NCBI GenBank assembly: GCA_949487135.1
Contig: CATAJQ010000015.1
Coordinates: 1-64,000, forward strand
Direction: 5' to 3'
Origin: Cellvibrionales bacterium UBA7375
GTDB lineage: Bacteria > Pseudomonadota > Gammaproteobacteria > Pseudomonadales > Porticoccaceae
Length of the DNA stretch: 64,000 nucleotides
Both the position numbers and the translations under genes were made by a program. Of the stretch, positions 18,940-27,425 are shown piece after piece; position 1 is the first letter of the stretch; each line of letters opens with the position of its first letter. A model generated the notes under the pieces. The model ran no database searches. It was not told the DNA's origin and saw nothing but the letters and a program-made list of their open reading frames with translations.

Positions 18940-20310
18940 ATGGCACTTCAGCAAAAGGGTATGCATGGCGCATGGGTTAGCCGTTGGACCTTTATAATGG
19001 CGGCTACTGGATCTGCGGTTGGTCTCGGAAATATGTGGAAGTTTCCCTATGTCGCCGGCAGTAATGGTGGCGGGGCATTTGTTCTAGTTTATTTGGCCTG
19101 TATCCTTTTTATCGGCGTTCCTGTGATGATGGCCGAGGTTATGTTGGGTCGCCATGGTCGTAAAAGTCCGGTTAATGCTATGCGCGATATTGTCGCCGAA
19201 AGTAGCGTTAATCATCGCTGGTCCTATCTAGGCTGGCTTGGTGTTATTGCCGCTATTTTAATCTTAAGTTTTTATGCGGTAATCGCCGGTTGGGCTCTAA
19301 GTTATATTATTGAAATGGGTTCAGGTGTTTTAAAGGGGGCGGATGGCGATGCAGCGGCGGCGGCCTTTACCCAGTTACTAAACAACCCAACTAAACTCAT
19401 CTTCTGGCAAACGATTTTTTTAACTCTCTGTGTGGCGGTGGTTATGGGTGGGGTTAAAAAGGGGCTGGGGGTGGCGGTTGAAACCCTAATGCCTATTTTG
19501 TTCTTTATTCTTATAGGTTTGCTCATCTTTAGCTTTTTTAGGGGTGATTTTGCGGCTGCGACAAGCTTCTTATTTTCTTTTAACCTCGATCAATTAACCT
19601 CGCGATCAATTCTTGAGGCGATGGGGCAGGCGTTTTTTACTCTAAGTATTGGTATGGGTGCAATTATGGCTTATGGGGCTTATATGCCTCAGCAGGCCAG
19701 TATTGGTAAAACAGTTTTAATCGTGGCTTTTTTCGATAGTGCAGTAGCGATTATTTCTGGACTCATTATTTTCTCAATCGTATTTGCTACGCAGGGTATT
19801 GAGCCCGGTGCCGGTCCCGGTCTTATGTTTATTAGCCTACCCGTTGCGTTTGGCAGTATGCCCGGCGGTTTATTAATTGGTGCGATCTTCTTTATTTTAG
19901 TATCTATTGCGGCCTGGAGTTCGGCTATTTCTCTGCTTGAGCCCTGCGTGGCGTGGTTGGTTGAAACTAAAAATATGGATCGCTTTCAAGCGAATATGAT
20001 TTTCGCGGTGATCGCTTGGATTCTGGGTCTGGGTACGGTCTTTTCATTTAATATATGGTCGGGTTATCAGCTGTTTGGCTTTACATTTTTTGATTTTCTA
20101 GACTTTTTGACTGCTAATATAATGCTGCCTATTTCAGGTCTTTTAATTGCGCTATTTGTAGGCTATGTGATTGATAAAAAGATTGTCGCTTCAGAGATGC
20201 AGGGTATGCACCCTAAAATGCAGATATTATGGCAATTTACACTGCGCTTTCTGGCACCCCTAGCGATTGGCGCCGTATTTGTTATGGGTCTGTATGATAA
20301 ATTTTCGTAG
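18940..20310 (+). CDS. Sodium-dependent transporter, neurotransmitter:sodium symporter family
   Basis: Inner-membrane Na+-coupled symporter (LeuT fold) of 456 residues with about 11-12 hydrophobic segments. The first segment has the family's Na+/substrate site: GSAVGLGNMWKFPYVAGSNG. A second family mark is the region around SIGMGAIMAYGAYMP, in the middle of the protein. Substrate is probably an amino acid but cannot be told. It lies between smpB (divergent) and ratA, eight bases upstream of ratA, a common neighbourhood. Family call firm. Confidence 0.92.
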   Translation: MALQQKGMHGAWVSRWTFIMAATGSAVGLGNMWKFPYVAGSNGGGAFVLVYLACILFIGVPVMMAEVMLGRHGRKSPVNAMRDIVAESSVNHRWSYLGWLGVIAAILILSFYAVIAGWALSYIIEMGSGVLKGADGDAAAAAFTQLLNNPTKLIFWQTIFLTLCVAVVMGGVKKGLGVAVETLMPILFFILIGLLIFSFFRGDFAAATSFLFSFNLDQLTSRSILEAMGQAFFTLSIGMGAIMAYGAYMPQQASIGKTVLIVAFFDSAVAIISGLIIFSIVFATQGIEPGAGPGLMFISLPVAFGSMPGGLLIGAIFFILVSIAAWSSAISLLEPCVAWLVETKNMDRFQANMIFAVIAWILGLGTVFSFNIWSGYQLFGFTFFDFLDFLTANIMLPISGLLIALFVGYVIDKKIVASEMQGMHPKMQILWQFTLRFLAPLAIGAVFVMGLYDKFS

Positions 20311-20318
20311 GTGCTCAC

Positions 20319-20759
20319 TTGGCAACAGTTAATCGATCCGCGCTTCTTCCTTATTCTGCCCATGATATGTACTGCTTGGTCAACGATGTAGCAAGTTATC
20401 CGCAATTTATGGATGGATGCTCTTCAGTTGACATTATCGAACATACTGATGAATTAATGCGGGCTACTTTGTATTTAAAAAAAGCGGGTATGGAAGTTAG
20501 CTTTACAACATGCAATCAGCTAGTAGCAGGTACTAGTATTGAAATGTGTTTGCAGGATGGACCTTTTAAAACATTTTATGGTTTGTGGCAGTTTAAAGCT
20601 TTGTCTGATTACGCTTGTAAGCTTACACTGGATCTTGAGTTTGAATTTAAAAGCCGCACCCTTGCCAAGTTGGCTACAGGAATGTTTTCAGGCGTGTCGA
20701 GTAATTTGGTAGACTCTCTATGTAAGCGTGCAGATGATATATATAAAAAGGCAAAATAA
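20319..20759 (+). CDS. ratA: RatA/Coq10-like START-domain protein
   Basis: Protein of 146 residues of the polyketide cyclase/START family to which RatA (reported to block 70S ribosome assembly) and ubiquinone-binding Coq10 both belong. The helix-grip pattern is visible: RSALLPYSAHDMYCLVNDV at the start, FLEF-like LDLEFEFKSR late and a C-terminal helix. TTG at 20319 is the start, supported by AGGTG at 20309-20313. The next gene overlaps its stop by one base, the usual ratA-ratB pair near smpB. Whether it acts as a toxin or in ubiquinone handling is unresolved. Confidence 0.85.
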   Translation: MATVNRSALLPYSAHDMYCLVNDVASYPQFMDGCSSVDIIEHTDELMRATLYLKKAGMEVSFTTCNQLVAGTSIEMCLQDGPFKTFYGLWQFKALSDYACKLTLDLEFEFKSRTLAKLATGMFSGVSSNLVDSLCKRADDIYKKAK

Positions 20760-21088
20760 TGACTGAAAGTAATTTGGAAATCACTGTTGAGGTGGCCTAT
20801 GCGCTACCAGATAAGCAGGCACTCAAGGTGTTGAATGTTACCCAGGGTACCACGGCGCTTGAGGCTGTAAAGCAATCGGGTATTTTACAGCTGTTTCCAG
20901 AGATAGATATTGCATCAGTACAGATGGGTATTTTTTCACAGGTCCTTGGCACTAAGGGTCTTGGGGAACCCTCTAGTTATCAACTTAAAGCCAGAGATAG
21001 GGTAGAGATATACCGACCCCTAATAGCTGATCCTAAAGAAGTGCGTCGTCGTCGTGCCGAGGAGTCAAAGGCGCAAAAGAATAGTTAG
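20759..21088 (+). CDS. ratB: RnfH/RatB ubiquitin-like protein
   Basis: RnfH (UPF0125) family protein of 109 residues with a beta-grasp (ubiquitin-like) fold: ITVEVAYALPDKQALKVLNV at the start, GTTALEAVKQSG and DRVEIYRPLIADPKEVRRRR at the end. Found beside ratA in many gammaproteobacteria; its biochemical role is not established despite the Rnf name. Starts within the ratA stop. Convergent with bamE. Confidence 0.88.
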   Translation: MTESNLEITVEVAYALPDKQALKVLNVTQGTTALEAVKQSGILQLFPEIDIASVQMGIFSQVLGTKGLGEPSSYQLKARDRVEIYRPLIADPKEVRRRRAEESKAQKNS

Positions 21089-21096
21089 GGTTAATT

Positions 21097-21438
21097 TTAT
21101 TCTATTGCGCTGTTAGGAATTGAGTAATCACCCTCGAGGCTAAGAAGTGTGTTATCTTTACTGAACCTTAGGGTAAGTTGTTGTTTGGTTTTATTGCTCT
21201 TTGCATCGACTCTTGTGTAGTAATAATCCCATCGCGTTGGGTTAAAAGTATCCACTAGTAGTGGTGAGCCAAGGATGTATTGCACCTGTGTTTTGCTCAT
21301 ACCAACTTGTAATTTATCTACCATATCTTGGGAAACTATATTACCCTGTTGGACAGACACTTTATGAATACTGGGGAATTGCAACCAGCTGCATCCAGAC
21401 GACAGTAACAGTAAAAACAAAATCGAATATAATCGCAT
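21097..21438 (-). CDS. bamE: Outer-membrane assembly lipoprotein BamE
   Basis: Lipoprotein component of the BAM complex that folds outer-membrane proteins (also SmpA/OmlA). The ATG at 21438 is chosen because it gives a clean lipoprotein signal, MRLYSILFLLLLSSGC, with AGGA eight bases upstream; earlier in-frame ATGs add hydrophilic residues before the signal. The mature part has QDMVDKLQVGMSKTQVQYIL and GSPLLVDTFNPTRWDYYY, the BamE hallmark. Divergent from fur, the conserved neighbour. High confidence. Confidence 0.94.
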   Translation of the reverse strand: MRLYSILFLLLLSSGCSWLQFPSIHKVSVQQGNIVSQDMVDKLQVGMSKTQVQYILGSPLLVDTFNPTRWDYYYTRVDAKSNKTKQQLTLRFSKDNTLLSLEGDYSIPNSAIE

Positions 21439-21507
21439 ACAGTGCATCCTAATTGGTGCGTTCATCAAAAAATTAAGAATGGATCATAACATAGAGAAGG
21501 GTAGATT

Positions 21508-21912
21508 ATGTCTCCAGAAGATATAGAATTAAAAAAGGTCGGGCTTAAAGTAACATTGCCAAGAATTAAGATTTTGCAGATTCTCGAAAATACTGCAGAA
21601 CGACATATGACTGCGGAAGATATCTATCAGTCTCTTAGAGATGCTGATGAGGATGTTGGTATTGCAACGGTCTACCGAGTGCTAACCCAATTTGAAACTG
21701 CTGGTTTGGTTCAAAGACATAATTTTGATTCAGGTCCTGCGGTTTACGAGCTTGATCGAGGCGAGCATCATGATCATATGGTCTGTACTGAAACGGGTAA
21801 AGTAATCGAGTTTCACAATCAAGAAATTGAAGGTCTTCAGGAAAAGATTGCTGAGCAAAACGGCTATCAGTTAGTAGGTCATAGCCTGGTTCTTTACGTT
21901 AAACCAAAATAA
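21508..21912 (+). CDS. fur: Ferric uptake regulator Fur
   Basis: Iron-responsive transcriptional repressor of 134 residues. N-terminal winged helix (GLKVTLPRIKILQILE through IATVYRVLTQFETAGLV) and C-terminal dimer/metal domain with HHDHMVC. After that Cys comes TETGK, so the second Cys of the enterobacterial CxxC zinc site is absent, as in Pseudomonas Fur. The end (HSLVLYVKP) is typical. Divergent from bamE with only about 70 bases between starts. High confidence. Confidence 0.97.
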   Translation: MSPEDIELKKVGLKVTLPRIKILQILENTAERHMTAEDIYQSLRDADEDVGIATVYRVLTQFETAGLVQRHNFDSGPAVYELDRGEHHDHMVCTETGKVIEFHNQEIEGLQEKIAEQNGYQLVGHSLVLYVKPK

Positions 21913-21949
21913 CTGCATACCCAAGTAAGCGGGGGGTGCTAGTCGGTTA

Positions 21950-22738
21950 CTAGAACCCGTGTTTAGGTTGTGGAAAGGCTCCGCTTAAAACCTCAGCTCT
22001 ATAAGTGTCGAGAGCATCCTGAATACTAGATGAGTTCACCATGTAATTCTTTGAAAATTTAGGTGCGCTATCAGTAATCCCCAGCATATCCTGAAGTACC
22101 AATACCTGTCCGTCTGTATCTGAGCCTGCGCCAATACCTATTACCGGAATATCTAGAGCGGATGCTAAAGTTTTGCCCAAGGATGAGGGCACACATTCAA
22201 CTACCAGTAAGTCTGCACCTGCCTGTTCAAGTATTTTTGCTTCAGCTGCGATCTTTTCAGCTGCATTGGCATCTTTACCCTGAACTTTAAACCCGCTTAA
22301 CTTATGCACTGACTGGGGAGTAAGACCCAGATGAGCGCAAACCGGTATACCTCTTTCGGTTAGGGCAAAAACAGTTTCGGTTAACCATTCACCACCCTCG
22401 AGCTTAACCATCTGTGCCCCAGCCTGCATAAGCACAGCGGCATTGTCTAATGCCTGCGGGACTGTGGCGTAAGACATAAACGGCATATCCGAAACAACCA
22501 GAGAAGACTCAATACCACGTTTAACATTAGTGGTGTGGTAAGCCATTTCATCTAGGGTGACAGGGATAGTTGTTGGTTGACCTTGAATAATATTACCGAG
22601 AGAATCGCCCACTAGTGTGACTTCAATTTCGGCCTTATCAATCAGTTTGGCAAAACTGTAGTCATAGGCTGTAATGGCGGCAAATTTTTTACCATTAACT
22701 TTGATAGATTTTAGCGTATCAATTGATATTGTTGACAT
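21950..22738 (-). CDS. panB: 3-methyl-2-oxobutanoate hydroxymethyltransferase
   Basis: First enzyme of pantothenate (CoA) synthesis: transfers hydroxymethyl from methylene-tetrahydrofolate to alpha-ketoisovalerate. The 262 residues have the (beta-alpha)8 barrel motifs ITAYDYSFAKLID, VGDSLGN for Mg2+ binding, MVKLEGG and the catalytic-Glu region VVECVPS. Last gene of the pcnB-folK-kinase-panB group. panC, which normally follows, is not here; fur meets it tail to tail. Confidence 0.96.
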   Translation of the reverse strand: MSTISIDTLKSIKVNGKKFAAITAYDYSFAKLIDKAEIEVTLVGDSLGNIIQGQPTTIPVTLDEMAYHTTNVKRGIESSLVVSDMPFMSYATVPQALDNAAVLMQAGAQMVKLEGGEWLTETVFALTERGIPVCAHLGLTPQSVHKLSGFKVQGKDANAAEKIAAEAKILEQAGADLLVVECVPSSLGKTLASALDIPVIGIGAGSDTDGQVLVLQDMLGITDSAPKFSKNYMVNSSSIQDALDTYRAEVLSGAFPQPKHGF

Positions 22739-22819
22739 AAATAGAGGTTTCCAAAATAGTCAGTCGCTTAATTCTTGTGCGGTTAAATCCTATTGTAACA
22801 TTATATCTATCAGCAGCAT

Positions 22820-23512
22820 TTATTGAATTGGATGTGGGTTGTAATAGTACCGTCCAGGCTTGCCTTGAAGAATATATTTTACCAAATTGTAGTAATCGGA
22901 ATTTCCTTGAGCCAAATTTATTTCGCTGGTATTCACAATAAGCAGAGGCGTATCTTCATAGTGGTAGAAAAATTGGGTATAGGCATCATTAAGTTTTTGC
23001 AGATAAGACAGATCGATGCCGCGTTCAATGCTGTTGCCACGAAGCTGAACTCGGTCATACAGTGTATTGGTAGGCGCTTGTAAGCAAACCACCAAATCAG
23101 GTTGTGGTAATTCTTCTATTACCTTGTCATATAGGGTTTGATAGAGACGATATTCGTCATCATCAAGAGTTATTCTGGCGAATAAGGGATCTTTTTCGAT
23201 TAAAAAATCTGCAACTCGACCCTGATGAAATAACTCTCCCTGCTTGATCGCCTGAAGTTTTTGAATACGCTGAAATAAAAAAGACAGCTGAGTGGGAAGG
23301 GCATTGGCGCGACGGTTTTGATAAAAACGCTCGAGGAATGGATTTTCTCCGGCTTCTTCAAGTATTGTTTCGCAGCTAAAAGTCTCGGCAAGGCGCTTGG
23401 CTAGAGTGGTTTTTCCCACACCAATCGGCCCTTCAACTGCAATGTAGGTAGGCACCTTGATTTGAGTCGACTTAGCATCTAGTCCCAGTGTGTTTAGAAG
23501 CGCTGCTTCCAC
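22820..23512 (-). CDS. Deoxynucleoside kinase family protein
   Basis: P-loop kinase of 230 residues in the dNK family (phosphorylates deoxynucleosides in salvage). Marks: Walker A GPIGVGKTT after YIAVE, the substrate loop LEEAGENPFLERFY, and the LID-type arginines around DRVQLRGNSIERGID. Start is GTG at 23512, with GGAG six bases upstream. It sits between folK and panB, a position seen in several gammaproteobacteria; the link to folate and pantothenate genes is unexplained. Which nucleoside it prefers cannot be read. Confidence 0.88.
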   Translation of the reverse strand: MEAALLNTLGLDAKSTQIKVPTYIAVEGPIGVGKTTLAKRLAETFSCETILEEAGENPFLERFYQNRRANALPTQLSFLFQRIQKLQAIKQGELFHQGRVADFLIEKDPLFARITLDDDEYRLYQTLYDKVIEELPQPDLVVCLQAPTNTLYDRVQLRGNSIERGIDLSYLQKLNDAYTQFFYHYEDTPLLIVNTSEINLAQGNSDYYNLVKYILQGKPGRYYYNPHPIQ

Positions 23513-23536
23513 TAAATTCTCCGGTTACTATGGCGA

Positions 23537-24043
23537 TTAATTTTCGAGCCTTACAATACCTTGCATAGAGCAGTTTGCCAAAAGATTAATAACTTTTCCA
23601 TGACCTGCGATAACAAGATCTGGGCTTAAGTCTGCCAGTGGTGCCAAAACAAAGGCTCTTTCATGGGCTCTTGGATGGGGAAGGGTAAGTTGCGGCGTGG
23701 CTTCAATGCGCTGATCGTAGGTCAATATATCTAGATCTAAGGTTCTGGCGCCCCAACGCTCTGTGCGAACACGACCCTGCTGGTATTCTATTAGCTGTAA
23801 AACGCCTAACAGTTCATAGGCTTCTAAGCAGGTTTCAATTTTTATCGCAGCATTAATATAGTCGGGCTGTTCGCCCGGTCCAATCGCTGGTGTTTGATAA
23901 TAGCTAGAGGTTTTTAGTAGAGTAATATCAGCGCATTGGCTAATTTTTTTTATGGCTTCATTAACTTGATTGCGAGGGCTATGGTGAATGCCTTCTGATT
24001 GACCGCTAAGATTGCTTCCAAGACCAATAAACGCCTCAGGCAT
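23537..24043 (-). CDS. folK: 2-amino-4-hydroxy-6-hydroxymethyldihydropteridine pyrophosphokinase
   Basis: Transfers pyrophosphate from ATP to the pterin in folate synthesis. The ATG at 24043 gives 168 residues starting MPEAFIGLGSNLSG, the usual family start; it overlaps the end of pcnB by eight bases. Conserved SSYYQTPAIG, QGRVRTERWGARTLDLDIL and LPHPRAHERAFVL (ending in PL-DL) are all present. Coupled to pcnB as in Pseudomonas and Escherichia. High confidence. Confidence 0.96.
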   Translation of the reverse strand: MPEAFIGLGSNLSGQSEGIHHSPRNQVNEAIKKISQCADITLLKTSSYYQTPAIGPGEQPDYINAAIKIETCLEAYELLGVLQLIEYQQGRVRTERWGARTLDLDILTYDQRIEATPQLTLPHPRAHERAFVLAPLADLSPDLVIAGHGKVINLLANCSMQGIVRLEN

Positions 24044-25376
24044 TATTAGAACTCTGTGGTCTGCGTCGCGGCCTACGTTTTCTTGGCTTGCCTGTATTGA
24101 GTTTTTGCACCATATTTTGACGTTCATCTTCACTAACGTCTTGGTATCTTGTCCACCAGTCACCTAGACCATTCAAAGACTCTCCTGTCTGCTCTCTTAA
24201 CAAAATAAAGTCATAAGCTGCACGAAAGCGGGGATTTTCTATGGATCGACTGGCTCGATTACCATCGCGTTTTACCAATGTTAACTGCATAGCCCAAATT
24301 TCCCGCATTGCCATGGTGAAGCGTCGCGGAATAGAAGTTATAGGGATTTGGTTGCCTATAACTTCATTGGCAGCTTTACCCATCGCAGAAGCTGCGGGAT
24401 GGCCCTGTCGTTCATATTCTGCGGCTGTCTTTTGTACCGATGGCCATAGCAGAGCAGCATAGATAAAGGCCGGAGTTACTCTTTTATTGCTTCGGATACG
24501 CAGATCAGTGTTGGTGAGTGCTTGTTCCACCATATTTTTGGCGGTTGGGTGACCTTGGTCAATAAGCCGATTTGTTTGGGGTGCTAGCTGAGCAAACAAT
24601 CGATATTCATATAAAAGTTGAAAAACAGCCAAACCATAGCCGCTCATAAACAGTTTTAATGTCTCGTCAAACATTCGAGGTGCCGATACATGCTGCAAAC
24701 TATCGGCCATTTTTGTTATGGGTTTAAGACTTTTGCTATCGATATGAAAACCTAGCTTTGCGGCAAATCGCACAGCTCTGAGAAGTCTTGCTGGATCTTC
24801 GCTATATCGGGTAGCTGGGTTGCCTATGATGCGAATCTTGCGTTTAGCCAAATCTTCAAGTCCATCACAGAAATCGTGAAGGGTATTTTTTTCTGTATCA
24901 TAATACAGTGCATTAATACTCAAATCGCGACGACTGGCATCATCTAGCAACGATCCAAACATATTGTCTCTGGTAAGAACACCGCTAGCAGATTGTTGAA
25001 CCTTTCCATTTTGATTGGTGTTATTTGAACGAAAAGTGGTAACTTCTATTAGTTCTCGCCCAAATTGAACATGAACAATCTGAAAGCGCCGACCAATGAT
25101 TCTCGAACGCCTAAACAGCCTTTTAACCTGCTGTGGCGTTGCATTAGTCGCAATATCAAAGTCTTTAGGATTTAGGTCAAGCAGTAAATCTCTAACACAG
25201 CCACCCACAACATAGGCTTCAAAATTATTCCTTTGCAGTACACGAATAATTTCACAGGCATGCTTACAGATTTTTTTTGGGTTTAGGCTATGCTCGTGTG
25301 GATGTAGCACGCGATGATTGTCATCATTGTTTTTCGATGAGCTGCGATCAAAAAATTTGCCGATACGTTTTAACAC
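24036..25376 (-). CDS. pcnB: Poly(A) polymerase I
   Basis: Adds poly(A) to RNA 3' ends, marking them for decay. The 446 residues include the nucleotidyltransferase motif GGCVRDLLL, with DFDIAT carrying the catalytic Asp pair, then RRSRIIGRRFQIVHV and RDLSINAL, and a basic C-terminal tail (KPRKRRPRRRPQ). These and the family-specific length separate it from tRNA CCA-adding enzyme. Start is GTG at 25376; no strong ribosome binding site is visible. In Pseudomonas cbrAB lies just upstream; here those genes are missing and a 408-base gap with a terminator precedes it. Confidence 0.95.
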   Translation of the reverse strand: MLKRIGKFFDRSSSKNNDDNHRVLHPHEHSLNPKKICKHACEIIRVLQRNNFEAYVVGGCVRDLLLDLNPKDFDIATNATPQQVKRLFRRSRIIGRRFQIVHVQFGRELIEVTTFRSNNTNQNGKVQQSASGVLTRDNMFGSLLDDASRRDLSINALYYDTEKNTLHDFCDGLEDLAKRKIRIIGNPATRYSEDPARLLRAVRFAAKLGFHIDSKSLKPITKMADSLQHVSAPRMFDETLKLFMSGYGLAVFQLLYEYRLFAQLAPQTNRLIDQGHPTAKNMVEQALTNTDLRIRSNKRVTPAFIYAALLWPSVQKTAAEYERQGHPAASAMGKAANEVIGNQIPITSIPRRFTMAMREIWAMQLTLVKRDGNRASRSIENPRFRAAYDFILLREQTGESLNGLGDWWTRYQDVSEDERQNMVQKLNTGKPRKRRPRRRPQSSNNA

Positions 25377-25496
25377 ATTATTAGCCGATTCTGGGTAAAG
25401 ATGTAGTTTAACAGAGCAATACCAGCACTGTTAGCAATAAATATAGAGATAGGTATATGTTTTACTTGAGTGATTAAGGGAAATTTGACGGGCAAT

Positions 25497-25522
25497 AAAA
25501 AAGGGTTACCTCTCGGTAGCCC
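25497..25522 (-). terminator. Rho-independent terminator between gluQ and pcnB
   Basis: On the minus strand GGGCTACC, tetraloop GAGA, GGTAACCC (one internal mismatch), then six T residues. It lies about 260 bases after gluQ and 120 bases before pcnB, so it ends a transcript originating in the gap or from dksA-gluQ. Confidence 0.75.
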
Positions 25523-25700
25523 CCCATAATCGTTCTTCAGCCAAAGCTGTTTGAACGCTTTGCAATCCATCCGATTATTGTTTTTATTTATTGTTATTAT
25601 TTTAGTCAAAGCATGCTTCGACGAACCTATATAATCAAAATTAACGGATGGTAACAACCTGACTAATACCCTAGAAGGGTTGAAAGGGGTAAATTATGCG
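25497..25700 (-). ncRNA. Candidate small RNA between gluQ and pcnB (CrcZ-like position)
   Basis: The 408-base gap 25377-25784 holds no convincing protein gene. On the minus strand it has a hairpin ACCCT/AGGGT (25668-25680), an A-rich run of AAN triplets (25574-25604, including AATAATAACAATAAATAA) and a Rho-independent terminator (25497-25522). In Pseudomonas the Hfq/Crc-titrating RNA CrcZ occupies the spot just before pcnB and carries AAN-type motifs. The 5' end is not defined; a weak sigma-54-like TTGGTAC-N-TTCGA lies at about 25708-25723. Position and motif suggest, but do not prove, a CrcZ-type RNA. Confidence 0.35.
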
Positions 25701-25784
25701 TTGAATGTCGAAATTAGTACCAAATTTGGCAAAAATACGTCATAAAAAGTGGTGAATTGGTTTTTTTATCGCTATATGTTAATG

Positions 25785-26705
25785 TTATTTTAAGTGATCT
25801 GGAGCGTCGAATCCTTTTTTGCTATCGGGTATTTTAGATAGTTCCCAATGACTGATACCCCAGTCGATAATTTCTTTGACAGATGAATTTCTTAGTTCAA
25901 GCGGAGGATTTTGCTTTAACCAGTCTAAGGCAAGCCAAACCTGTTGCTGTTCATTTTTTTGAGGAAGTTGTTTGGCATGATGCTGTTTGCTCAGTTTTTG
26001 CCCAAGATTATTCATAGCTAAAGGAATATGACCATAGATCGGTGTTTTATATCCCAGACATTGTTGCAGTAGAATCTGTCTAGGTGTTGAATCAATTAGA
26101 TCTGCGCCGCGAATAATTTCGGTGATTCCCTGAAGGTGGTCATCAATAACGACTGCAAGCTGGTATGAAATAAGACCATCGCGACGACGTAAAACAAAGT
26201 CGCCTACCTCTTGAGTGAGTGATTGAAAGTAATTTCCCATAATCCTATCGCAAAAGTTTATGTTGTCATTTTTTGACCCTATCAGCTTTAGACTATCTTT
26301 AATTGATAGGCGCACAGAGGTGTTGTCTTTGGAATGGTTTAGCTTGTGGCACTTAGAGTCATAGATACCGTTCAGTAGATTCAGTCGCTGCCTAGTACAG
26401 TCACAATGATAGATAACCTGTTGTGCTGTTAAATCCTCAAGCAATTCAAAGAAGCGCGCTATCTGAGTACTTTGATAAATAACGGAGTCATCCCAATGGA
26501 GCCCGTGGCGATCTAGTTGTTGAAGTATGGTGTCACTGGCGCCGGCAACTTCTCGAGGAGGGTCAATATCTTCTATTCTAACTAACCATTTTCCGCCCTG
26601 ATGCTTTGCCTGCATAAAACTAGCAACTGCGGCAAGGAGAGAACCGAAATGGAGGGGTCCGCTGGGGGATGGGGCAAATCGGCCAATACTTAATGTTTGT
26701 GACAT
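25785..26705 (-). CDS. gluQ: Glutamyl-Q tRNA(Asp) synthetase
   Basis: Truncated glutamyl-tRNA synthetase paralogue that attaches glutamate to queuosine in tRNA-Asp. The 306 residues contain only the catalytic domain: FAPSPSGPLHFGSLLA (HIGH-like), a zinc-site region CDCTRQRL...C, RRRDGLISYQLAVVIDD and a KMSKS-like LSKQHHAK; there is no anticodon-binding domain. It follows dksA after 41 bases, the conserved dksA-gluQ operon. High confidence. Confidence 0.95.
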   Translation of the reverse strand: MSQTLSIGRFAPSPSGPLHFGSLLAAVASFMQAKHQGGKWLVRIEDIDPPREVAGASDTILQQLDRHGLHWDDSVIYQSTQIARFFELLEDLTAQQVIYHCDCTRQRLNLLNGIYDSKCHKLNHSKDNTSVRLSIKDSLKLIGSKNDNINFCDRIMGNYFQSLTQEVGDFVLRRRDGLISYQLAVVIDDHLQGITEIIRGADLIDSTPRQILLQQCLGYKTPIYGHIPLAMNNLGQKLSKQHHAKQLPQKNEQQQVWLALDWLKQNPPLELRNSSVKEIIDWGISHWELSKIPDSKKGFDAPDHLK

Positions 26706-26746
26706 TTGTGTATTGGCCCTGTTAAGCGTTCAATCTGGTGGCTTAG

Positions 26747-27220
26747 TTAGCCGCCAGTGATTTGCTTTTCCTTGATCTCATCCAAGGTTTTACAATCGAT
26801 ACACAGTTCCGCTGTTGGTCGTGCTTCCAAGCGACGAATACCAATTTCTACGCCGCATTGATCACAGTACCCATAATCATCTTCTTCGACACGAACTAAT
26901 GTCTTATCGATTTTTTTGATAAGTTTTCTTTCGCGGTCTCTAGTGCGCAATTCAAGACTAAATTCTTCCTCTTGGGTTGCACGATCGGCAGGATCAGGAA
27001 AGTTGGCTGCTTCATCTTTCATATGAGTAACGGTGCGATCTACTTCTTCCATTAACTCGTTTCGCCAAGCGTGAAGGATAAGCTTAAAGTGATTTAGTTG
27101 ATTCTCATTCATATACTCTTCTTTAGGCTTGAGCACATAGGGCACTATACCATGAAGAGTGACTGAATTTTTGGCGACTGGAGCAGTTTTCGCCGATGAT
27201 TTTTTCTTTGCTATTGCCAT
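26747..27220 (-). CDS. dksA: RNA polymerase-binding transcription factor DksA
   Basis: Enters the RNA polymerase secondary channel and, with ppGpp, adjusts rRNA and amino-acid promoters. The 157 residues show the coiled coil whose tip carries the [11 protein letters not shown] acidic motif, and a canonical four-Cys zinc finger (CDQCG...CIDC). The N-terminal 30 residues are Lys/Ala/Ser-rich and variable. First gene of dksA-gluQ, with its own predicted promoter. High confidence. Confidence 0.97.
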   Translation of the reverse strand: MAIAKKKSSAKTAPVAKNSVTLHGIVPYVLKPKEEYMNENQLNHFKLILHAWRNELMEEVDRTVTHMKDEAANFPDPADRATQEEEFSLELRTRDRERKLIKKIDKTLVRVEEDDYGYCDQCGVEIGIRRLEARPTAELCIDCKTLDEIKEKQITGG

Positions 27221-27265
27221 GCTTTAAGTCCGAATTTGAAATATGCGCAAAAAGAATAACTGGCT

Positions 27266-27294
27266 GTTATAGAGAGTTTGTAACAAATTATCAA
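27266..27294 (-). promoter_or_regulatory. Predicted sigma-70 promoter of dksA-gluQ
   Basis: Minus strand: -35 TTGATA (27289-27294), 17-base spacer, -10 TATAAC (27266-27271). Near-consensus with ideal spacing, about 46 bases upstream of the dksA ATG. Confidence 0.6.
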
Positions 27295-27425
27295 GAGAAA
27301 TTTTCCAATTTAAACAGTTTTCCAAACATTACAGTGTTAGATTGTTAATCTTAATAAATAATAGCACATATTCTATGGTGAATAATTTGTATGTACTGGT
27401 CAGTAAACGCAGAGGGTAATTAATC

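Noticed and set aside
21910..21960. Hairpin-like CTAG/CTAG near the fur and panB ends
   Set aside because: Only a 4-bp stem with a large loop and no T-tract; not a credible terminator.
25370..25657. Minus-strand reading frame of about 95 codons in the gluQ-pcnB gap
   Set aside because: It runs through a Rho-independent terminator, overlaps the pcnB start, has no ribosome binding site and no recognisable domain.
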